The notes below the pieces were generated by a model. The model was not told where the DNA came from. It searched no databases and worked only from the letters and a program-made list of their open reading frames with translations. The position numbers and the translations under genes were made by a program. From Vigna angularis (taxonomy: Eukaryota; Streptophyta; Magnoliopsida; Fabales; Fabaceae), in contig NC_068975.1 in assembly GCF_016808095.1 (NCBI RefSeq), forward strand, positions 1,426,001-1,490,000: 64,000 bases of DNA, in the 5' to 3' direction. Shown piece by piece: positions 55,653 to 64,000 of this stretch. The first letter of the stretch is position 1, and each line of letters starts with the position of its first letter.

Positions 55653-58600
55653 TCAACATTGTGCATTATCTAAGTTGTTATGAACAACAGATAACAATGA
55701 CATAAATCCAATTGGAGCAACTTCAGATAGTTGGGAAATTTCATGGGTTTGGGTTGAATATTCCACGCCCTCTTGTAGTTGTGCAACAGTAGTTGTTGTG
55801 GTTTCCTGATTGCACAAAGGAACACATATTACCAACATGTAACAAAAGTAATGAATAATACTAGTATTACTGTTAGCAAAAATCAAAGATGAAGTTTTGA
55901 TGATGAACAGATTTGCAGAAGTCAAGATCCATAAAGACAAATTGAAGATCTCTGTATTTTATAAAGCTTTTATAATAATCAAAGTTGATGTAATAGTGCT
56001 CAAATATGTATTAGGGTTGATTCTTGTAATTTATATTTGATTTATTTACTGTTGAGAATCATCCACAAGCTGTTTTAATCGATTAAACCCAGTTTTAATC
56101 GATTAAAACGAGGCTGGAATTGAAAACCCAATTGCCCCGGTAATAATCGATTAAAGCTAATAATAATCGATTAACACTAGCCGTTGGGGGTTTCAGATTT
56201 GAAAAACTAGCCGTTGTACTCATTTTAATCGATTAATACTTGTGTTAATCAATTAAATGCGTTAGATGGCCCGTTTTCGAAGAATGGAAGGGTATTAGGC
56301 TGAGTCTATAAGATGGCTCACTCTTTATCTAAAAAAGAACTATTCCCTTGTGCTAAAGACCTCTGAACTCTTTGAGAACTCTGTGAGATTGTTGAAGCTA
56401 AGGAAACTCTTGTCTGCAAAGTCCTGAAGTGCTACTACGGTGACAGAGGAATAGCTTGTTCATCCTTGGTGTATCCGAGGAAGTGCCTGGAAGAGAATCA
56501 TCCTTCGTGAAGCATTCGAAGGAGGTGGTCATCCTTTGTGAAGATTCAAAGGAAGTGTAAGTTCGTCTCTTGTGGTTTCAAGAGAGGTGGTATTTCTAAA
56601 CTCTTACAAATTGTTTTTCTTTGTGATTAATATTTGTAACTGTTTTGTGTTAGTGAAAAAAGGTTTATCTTGTTTGAGATAAGCGACTAGACGTAGGATC
56701 CGAGTGATCTGAACCAGGATAAAATCACCTGTGCAATTTTTCTCTTTCCCTTACTCTGTCATTTATATTTAATTATCTGCTCAGTAAGAAAAATTAAGAG
56801 AAAAATAATAAAAGGAACAATAAAAGTATATAACCAATTCACCCCCCCCCTCTTGGTTTGTTCCACGCTAATAATTCCGTTGCAGCGATTCTAACAATTA
56901 CAACATTTGTTGTACTCACCGCCGGTTGAACAGTTCTTGTTGAAGAATTTTTCCTTTGAGCAGATTTCCATTTTTTAGTTCTAGTTTCAACGATTGACTT
57001 GAATCTGTTAGTTCTCGGTCTGCCTTTTCGCTTAACCGCGACTGGACTGCGAACAAGTACATCACTGCTCCCACATGTATTGTACGATGGAGTATCGGTC
57101 ACAGGATTATGATACCTTAGTTGTCCTCCCTCACTTATGATGTTATTTTTCAGTGATGAAGTTAAACCGAATTTTTTACCTACACATTCCAATTCTTTTT
57201 CCAACTCATTAGAAGCACATTCAGATTCATATGTAGCCTCAGCTATGTCATAGAACCGCTTACACAACGATTGGTATCTTTGCATCTTGGGTTCCTGCTG
57301 CAATTGACTATAAGATGCTCTAACAAGTGTGTGCTTTCTTCGAACATTTTTGCTCCAACGACGAAGAACATATTTCGATAGGACATTATGTACATCTTCC
57401 TGTCCGAGAACCAATAATGAATGACGACATATGATGCCTCTAAACTCAAATAGTAGGCAAGAGCACCTTGTATCATTTGTAAGAGGATCAAATTCAACAT
57501 GGTAATATTTTGCCCAACATTTCCCATCCGACATGTACTCTTCTTTTATTGTGTAGTTGTTCAAAATACAGTCCTTGACTGTGTTCTTGATGAAACAATT
57601 CATCCTGGACCGAAACTCAATTTGTACTTCCTCAAATTTTGCATCTGTGTACTCAACTTGAAATTGTCTCTCAATTGGTGATTGAGACCCACATGCAACA
57701 TTGGTATTGAGAGAGGAGAAGTCAGCTTCAATTTCTTTTTGGGCCTTGAATTTAAGAGGATTATCGTACTGAACCACAAACTGTTGAAGTGTGGTACTGG
57801 AATTGATAAATCCATCAAAGAAAGCATTCATTCCCTCACTTCTTTGAGTTGTGGACATACCAGCCCAAAAATGATTCTTCAAGTAACAAGGGACCCATTT
57901 TTGTCTCTCTTCATACAGATTACATAGCCATTCATTATTTTGTAACCCATGTGTGGTAAGTAGTCGTTTCCAGCCAATGTCAAAGTCTGTTGCATTACCA
58001 GAATCGTAGACAACCGATTTGATATCACACTTGATCCCAACATAATTGTTATACCCTTGAAATTTTTCAGGTATCTTTTTCATTATGTGCCACAAACACC
58101 ACCTATGCTTTGTTTTAGGGAAGACATCTTCAATTGCATTTGCCATCGCCTTACATTGATCGGTTACAATACTGTAAGGCGCCTTGTTTCCCATGCATCT
58201 TAGCCAACATTTGAATAACCATACAAATGACAAAGTGTCCTCAGATGAGAGCAACCCACAACCAAGTAGAATGGATTGTCCATGATGGTTAACTCCTACA
58301 AATGGAGCAAATGGCATGTCGTACTTGTTTGTCAAGTAGGTGGTGTCAAAAGACACGACATCACCAAATTCCTCACATGCAGCTCGGCTACGAGGATCTA
58401 CCCAAAATACACTAGTAATTCTATTATATTCATCCATTTGTATGTCGTACAAGAAATCATTATTGAGCTCTCTCATTTTTGAAAAGTGATGTAGCAATGC
58501 TTGTCCATCACCCTCCTTACACAGTGACCTTCTACGTTGACCAATGAAGTTCCTAGCATCCCGCTCCACAAATTCCATGTTTTGATATCCATCAGCTTCA

Positions 58601-59094
58601 CTAACTATGCTAAGGAAACTCTTATTAATACGTACACCGACATCATCATTCACCCCCAAAGTGTGTTTCGCATGCATGTTCAATTGTCTATTAGAACGGA
58701 TTAGATTAGAGGTTTGTGGACACAGGTCATGATTGTGCTCTACAACCACAGTCCTCACAAACCATTTGCCCTCTTTTCGTGCAATGGTTATTCCAGCAGG
58801 ACATTGATTAGTCTGACTAGGCAGAGTTTTCACCTCTGGACGAATGGTGGAAACATATTTACCTTCCCTAGAACAAACCAATCTTAAGTAGTACAATTCG
58901 TTGTTGTCATCCTTTTTAGAAGTTCTGGTTCGGACGCCAAAACCACATCTTCTCCCGTACACCGAATAAAATTTCTTTGCTTCTTCCATTGTGTCAAAAC
59001 ACATGTTTAAAGTAGGAACCAACTCATTACAATTGTCATCATCGTTAATGCTTTCTCCAACCACATTGACGTTGTTGGGATAAGTGGCCATCAA
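55653..59094 (-). CDS. FAR1/FRS-like MULE transposase-derived protein
   Basis: Two exons: 59094-56920 and 55805-55653, GT-AG (GCG|GTGAGT, AATCAG|GAAACC), 775 aa, no internal stop. Residues about 30-125 are the FAR1 DNA-binding domain ('KKFYSVYGRRCGFGVRTRTS', 'CPAGITIARKEGKWFVR', 'EHNHDL'). The MULE/MudrA transposase core has candidate catalytic residues D about 250 ('SFDTTYLTNKY'), D about 312 ('YSIVTDQCKAMANAI') and E about 420 ('TQRSEGMNAFF'). A SWIM zinc finger 'CSCLLFEFRGIICRHSLLVL' is at about 542-561. Either a domesticated FRS transcription factor or a live MULE transposase. The intron holds a 1-kb solo LTR. A TATA box TTATATAAAC and TAATCGATTA pairs lie upstream (59869-60560). Confidence 0.88.
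55871..56896 (+). mobile_element. SIRE-like solo LTR in the FAR1 gene intron
   Basis: TGTTAGCAAAAATC...GATTCTAACA, perfect target duplication ATTAC (55866-55870, 56897-56901). 1,026 bp. Carries TTTTGATGATGAACAG near its start, TAATCGATTA pairs 56076/56096, 56144/56164 and 56226/56246 (20-bp step), TATAAGATGG at 56307 and a poly-C run in the context AATTCACCC...TCTTGGT near 56843. Inserted 18 bp from the donor site, antisense to the gene. Confidence 0.92.
56076..56313 (+). promoter_or_regulatory. Paired TAATCGATTA sites upstream of a TATA box
   Basis: Three pairs, each 20 bp apart. CTATAAGATG lies about 50 bp after the last. Confidence 0.6.
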
Positions 59095-59886
59095 AATAAT
59101 TTCTTCCCTGGAAACATTGGTTAATGAATAAAATTTATAATCATAAATCAGTTTTCTGACAATAAATAAACAAACTTATTACACTACAGACATCACTAAC
59201 AGTGTTAATGAAGTGTCTCATGTTGTTTTATTTAACTAAGACGTGTTATATAAATGGTTATCTAGAAATACGAACTATAACGACGGTTACCCCTACTCAA
59301 AAGGAGGAATAAAGAAATATTTAGACGACGTTATAACCATGTATACTTATAAACAAGGTGTTCGAAGAAATTTACTTCTCCTTTAATGATCTTGTTGTGC
59401 TTCTCACCAACCTGGAAAGAATGCCTTTAATGTGTAGTTTAAGAAAGTTTAAAGAAAGACAAATGAAAGTGGACTTCCAAATGGGGAAGAAAAAGCACTA
59501 GTAATGCACATGGTAGGGATTCATTTCTTTTAGGTACGATCATTTAATGCAAAGTAGATGGAGCAGAAGTTATGCACAAGGTACGAATTATAGTGTTTAA
59601 GGAAGGAGCATTTAATGCATTGTCATAAAGTAGTTAGAAGGTGGCAAGACGTGGAGTGTTGCAGTCACTTCCCATTTCCCCACATTAAATGCAACTCTGA
59701 TTAATTAAGATAAAAGATTTGAAATTGAATGGGAGAGTGGGAAAAGGTATACACCACACTGCTTCATTATGACTCTTCAAAGTCAGAACAACATTAAATG
59801 ATAATGAATTAATAATTTTTAATAAATTAAAATAATTATTAAAAAATCATCCTAAATCTTTTATTCGTGTTTATATAAGCCCTTAC
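59095..59886 (-). promoter_or_regulatory. Upstream region of the FAR1-like gene
   Basis: No ORF. TTATATAAAC on the minus strand at 59880-59869 is a TATA box candidate about 770 bp before the ATG, so a long 5' UTR or a 5' UTR intron would be needed. Paired palindromes begin 84 bp further upstream. Confidence 0.45.
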
Positions 59887-60740
59887 AGTGGAGCAGCCCA
59901 TAAGTGGGGAGCAACTCAGTCATAACCGTGGAGCAGCCACGCACTTTCGGTACTTGTCACTCGTAACCGATTACAGCGTGCCTGTAATCGATTACATCAG
60001 CCCAATACTGCCTTCCCACCCTTGCCTTAGCAAGCACCTGGAAGCAGTCATGAAAACACACTGTTGGGGGCACCCTAATCCTGTCCAATTGCCTTATAAC
60101 TACAGCCAAACCCATAAGTTCCCAACAAAACCACCTATACCAGGTCATGTTGTCTCAATCAACCGAAAGTACAGTGGAGCAGCCATAAGTGGGGGAGCAA
60201 CTCAGTCATAACCGTGGAGCAGCCACGCACTTTCGGTACATGTCACTCGTAACCGATTACAGCGTGCCTGTAATCGATTACATCAGCCCAATACTGCCTT
60301 CCCACCCCTGCCTTACCAAGCACCTGGAAGCACTCATGAAAACACACTGTTGGGGGCACCCTAATCTTGTCCAATTGCCTTATAACTATAGCCAAACCCA
60401 CAAGTTCCCAACAAAACCACCTACCAGGTCATGCTGTCTCAATCAACCGAAAGTACAGTGGAGCAGCCCATAAGTGGGGGAGCAACTCAGTCATAACCGT
60501 GGAGCAACCACGCACTTTCGGTACATGTCACTCATAACCGATTACAGCGTGCCTGTAATCGATTACATCAGCCCAATACTGCCTTCCCACCCCTGCCTTA
60601 CCAAGCACCTGGAAGCACTCATGAAAACACACTGTTGGGGGCACCCTAATCCTATCCAATTGCCTTATAACTACAGCCACACCCACAAGTTCCGAACAAA
60701 ACTACCTACCAGGTCATGCTGTCTAAATCAAATGGAACAA
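59887..60740. repeat. Three-unit minisatellite (285-287 bp) with TAACCGATTA/TAATCGATTA pairs
   Basis: Units start at 59887, 60174 and 60459. Each has the pair at 59964/59985, 60250/60271, 60535/60556 (21-bp step) plus TTGGGGGCACCCTAATCCT. Units are 96-98 percent alike by eye. Confidence 0.93.
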
Positions 60741-61042
60741 ATTACTCCAACGTACTAAATGGGGAGTTGTTCAATCAAAATAGGGGAGCACCCAAGCAGT
60801 TACGGTAATCAATAAACTCACTCCAACAAAAAACAAACACAACGAAAATCCAACTTTAGCTGTATTACGAAAATATCAATAAACTCAATCAATATTACAA
60901 ATACTTTAGTTGTATTCATTATTAGTCGAACAAGTTCACATGTACATAAATTCAACTAATAGACTTCCAATAGTATAATTGTCTACAATGTATATTCTTT
61001 TACTATAAATGAAGAATCTAAACCAAGGACATATTTCTAATG

Positions 61043-64000
61043 CTATAGTAATCCGAAATGTTGCAGCGTGTCCAATCTTCGGACGTTGTCCTCGTCCAGG
61101 ATCCAATCACATATACACTTTTTCCTAAACGGAGCCAAGTCTTCCTGAAATTAACATATTGGAATTCAAAACCAATGTCAAGGGTCTAATAATGTAATAT
61201 TGAGAAATTCATAATTTAACATACATTTGTATAATCAGGCATGCTTTTCCCATCATATTTCTCCTCCCCATCCCAAATTTCAATAGCTTTCATCATGATT
61301 ACACCACAATCGTATCTGTTGAAATTAAAAAATACATACATTACTTTTGTTAGTGGAAACACAAAATTTTTTAACACATTGGTAATATAAAATTACGTGT
61401 TTGGTTGAACTAGGATGTTGGCTTTCTCAACTAACAAAGGACACTTGGAAACTTCAAGTTTATCCGTCAACAAACCCCAAAACCGTTGAATATTTTCAGC
61501 CTGTATGGTTACAATAACCAAAACAGTGACTTTAAACTAACTACGATTTAACCACTCATTTTCGAAAAAAATTTGTAATCATGGTAAAGCTTACAATGCT
61601 TCTATCAATCTGACAACGTCCTTTGATACCATTGGCCAGTGTGTCTATGACATAAAACTGAAAAGTGCAGACCTTCAGTGCATAACACCACCAATGACCA
61701 TCACTTACAATTGGGATGAACACCTACACATTTTTTGGAATATGTCAAAATAGTAACCCACATTAAAAAACAAGTATCTGCTTACAAAGTACATCTTACT
61801 CACCCAATCAGCAGACGATAAGGCCTCAAGTCGAACCAGATCGTATCGGAAATATGGCTGGTAGTCAAGAAGTTGCCACACATGTTGATTCGCTGGTCGT
61901 TTCCTATAGTCGTGCAGCACATGGGTCTTCAATATAAAATTAAACCATCATTAAACAGCCATGTCAATGTTAAATTCTACCCTACAAAAAACCAAAAACA
62001 TCTAATTAAACCATTTACCCCAAACATAGGACTGAATACGATCCTCTTTATCACTCCACTCAACCTTCTCTCAAAGTACATGAACATTGTTGCTGCAAAA
62101 ATTAAAGCCTACATAACAATGAACAACTTCAACATCAAATTTATGAACTTTCTAAATTGAATGACAACAGTAATTAAAGTCAACTGTATAATTACCATGT
62201 TGTCTACACATTGCCTTGGCCCTAAAGAGGTACATTCACTTGTGCTCAACAGTTGAGACATAATTTCAGACACGTACCTGAAAAAACAACATTATTAAAT
62301 CAGGTAGCAATATCATTGACCATAAATTCAAGTACCAATAACAACAAATTATAAAAAATTATTGTGTTCTAACCTCCGTGGAATGTCTCTTCGCGTAACT
62401 GCGTGGTACAATATATCCAAATCAACCACTGTTCTTGGATCACCAACAAAAGAACACAAAGGCACTACATTCAAGGGTTCTACATCCACATCTCCTTCAC
62501 CATCATCAACACCATCGCCAACGTCAATGACAAGTATTGGATGGTCACCGGTTACTCCTTCTTCTTCTAAACCGTTGTACAAGCTGGTTCTTCATCTGCA
62601 GGTTCTTCATTTTCTTCATCTGCATGTGCACCTCCTTCATTACCCTCACCTTCAACATCACCAACAGCTTCAGGACTTGAACGAGATGGTTCTACAACGA
62701 CATGTCCTTCGCCATCATGAACACCATCGCCAATGTCAGTCAAAAGTGGTGGATGCTCAAGGGCTACTCTATCTTCTTCTACAACAGTTCTAGAAGCAGG
62801 TTCGTCATCTGTAGGTTGTTCATGTTGTTCATCTATAGGTTGTTCATGTTGTTCATCTACAGGTTGTTCATGTTGTTCATTTGCAGGTTGTTCATTACCT
62901 GAAGGAGATTGTTCCACCTTTCGAAACTTTAGACGATAACCAAGTACCTTCCTAACAGCCGCAATTTCATCTCTGAGTTTTCTTATCTTGAGGTTGTTTG
63001 TTCTCAGTTTTTCCTCAGTGGCTGATAGCCAATTTTCATCATATTCATTGTCAGGTGGTACTTCTTCACGCTTGGAACCTTGACGCCTCAATCCGTCATT
63101 CAAATTGAAAGCACGACGTATGACAGGATTTAGACAATCATTGTCACTGAGGTACCAATCAAATTGTACCTTTCACAATGACAATAAAAATACAACAATC
63201 ACATAACAACAACAAAAATCATAAAAAATAACAACATAAGTTCATAACAAAGTTACTTACCTCGCTACTCCTAAACATAACATCTATTTTTTTGGTTGTA
63301 TAATTTAACGAACAAAATCGCCTAACGCACGGAAATTCCTTGCGAGAACAATCATCATGCAAACCAAGTCGTTCATACGCCCAAAGCTACAGTTAAACCA
63401 ATGAAACTAATCAAAACAGTTATTACTATGGATTGACTTAATACAACAAACAACCACAATAAATCATACCTGCAAAACAACAGCATTCCCACTTATGCTC
63501 AAAGAATCAGCAATCGATCCAGAAAGTAGTTTCTTATTACATCTATTTAGACTATGTACAAGATATGTATGTACAGCACTACTCCAATCATAACTAGACA
63601 AACTATCTAAGTCATCTAAGACTAAACAAGGCATGTTCGAAACATATCTTGCCTTCCTAGGAAAAAAGAACACCACAAAACAAACTAATACATACAACCG
63701 ACACACCACATCTACCTCACTATCATCATTAGCTACAAGCACATTGAACATATCTATGAGGTCTTTCAATTTCGTAGATTTTGAATTAAAGGATTCACCA
63801 TCTTTACCCACAACTGATTCATCCAAAGGAACATCCAAACCCCCTACTCCTAACCCTAAACTCATGAACACATCCTGCACATTGAAAGGCACCAAATGTT
63901 GGCTAACTCTAAACGATTGATGGTGGGGAACCCATCGACAAACCATCTTTTTCAACAATTTTAGGTTCACCTCTAAAGGATCTACAATTTCTAAACACCA
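61043..64000 (-). CDS. MULE-associated Ulp1/SENP-like cysteine protease gene, 5' part off the window
   Basis: Ten exons, GT-AG throughout: >64000-63470, 63386-63261, 63169-62374, 62277-62196, 62108-62019, 61926-61804, 61723-61595, 61500-61397, 61315-61225, 61144-61043. First exon: 'FNVQDVFMSLGLGVGGLDVP', 'VDVVCRLYVLVCFVVFFFPR', homologous to the gene at 50772. Exon 3 encodes a helix and acidic repeats (EQPVDEQH units) and has a 1-nt loss near 62578 that breaks the frame. The last exons form a C48 (Ulp1) domain with H in 'SDGHWWCYAL', D in 'FYVIDTLANG' and C in 'YDCGVIMM'. Such proteases cleave SUMO-type modifiers; Kaonashi-type Mutator elements carry them. Except for the frameshift the model is intact, so a very recent pseudogene or an assembly error is possible. 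Confidence 0.8.
62813..62905 (-). repeat. 24-bp in-frame minisatellite in the Ulp1 gene
   Basis: AGGTTGTTCATGTTGTTCAT plus four bases, about 3.5 copies, encoding EQPVDEQH-type octads on the minus strand. Confidence 0.9.

Noticed and set aside
57243..58482. Several ORFs on both strands inside the FAR1-like gene
   Set aside because: Shadows of the long minus-strand coding exon.
59888..60758. Three similar ORFs of about 95-107 aa that look like a repeated protein family
   Set aside because: They are the 285-bp minisatellite read in frame; the unit length is divisible by three, so the ORFs come for free. No start context or splice support.

Overview
This window is plant nuclear DNA, most likely from a legume (Fabaceae, perhaps the Vigna/Phaseolus group). 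It is AT-rich, its genes have GT-AG introns, and it carries only a few host genes in a thick layer of nested transposable elements. I see no rRNA, tRNA, CRISPR or prokaryotic feature. The species call is inference from element types and protein resemblance, not from a search.

Left part (1-31,000). Two host genes are readable. The first is the last two exons of a MORN-repeat protein gene (+, 3762-4023 and 7306-7485). Its introns hold two LTR elements, each carrying a piece of another host gene: a trihelix fragment fused in frame to gag (1-332) and a PWWP-domain fragment (5569-6535). The second is a complete eight-exon gene for a membrane-anchored cytochrome b5-like heme/steroid-binding protein of the MAPR4 type (-, 28068-21583, 206 aa); its sixth intron is 3.5 kb and full of copia debris and a B3-domain scrap. 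Between the two genes lie small tRNA-Tyr-primed LTR elements, a decayed copia gag, a Tourist-like MITE, a 3,495-bp solo LTR of Ogre/Tat type with a perfect AGTGG target duplication, and a copia pol remnant.

Middle part (32,289-48,991). One copia element of about 4.5 kb has been blown up to 16.7 kb by successive insertions: a solo LTR (33,924-35,462), a whole non-autonomous Athila-like element on the minus strand (36,747-44,099), an LTR insertion (45,634-47,611) itself split by another solo LTR (45,694-47,103), and a Mutator-type MITE in the 3' LTR (48,572-48,947). Nearly all have recognisable target-site duplications, so the order of events can be read.

Right part (50,280-64,000). A cluster looks like parts of Mutator-like (MULE/Kaonashi-type) systems: a multi-exon gene of a MULE-accessory family (+, 50772-52248), a FAR1/MudrA transposase-like gene (-, 59094-55653) with a solo LTR in its intron, a decayed plant-transposon ORF (54453-55589), and a ten-exon gene of the same accessory family ending in a Ulp1/C48 cysteine protease domain (-, 64000-61043). 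Two minisatellite arrays (52.4-54.3 kb, 59.9-60.7 kb) sit between them.

The most striking signal is shared by otherwise unrelated repeats. The palindrome TAATCGATTA (and close variants) occurs almost only in pairs whose starts are 20 or 21 bp apart, two helical turns; I count about 28 pairs in six different repeats. Two further elements carry other words in the same layout: CCGCTCAGCGG every 18 bp, and GGGCGCCC/GAGCGCNC every 21-22 bp. In five LTRs and upstream of the FAR1 gene the pairs lie roughly 25-85 bp upstream of a TATA box, which suggests a common promoter architecture.
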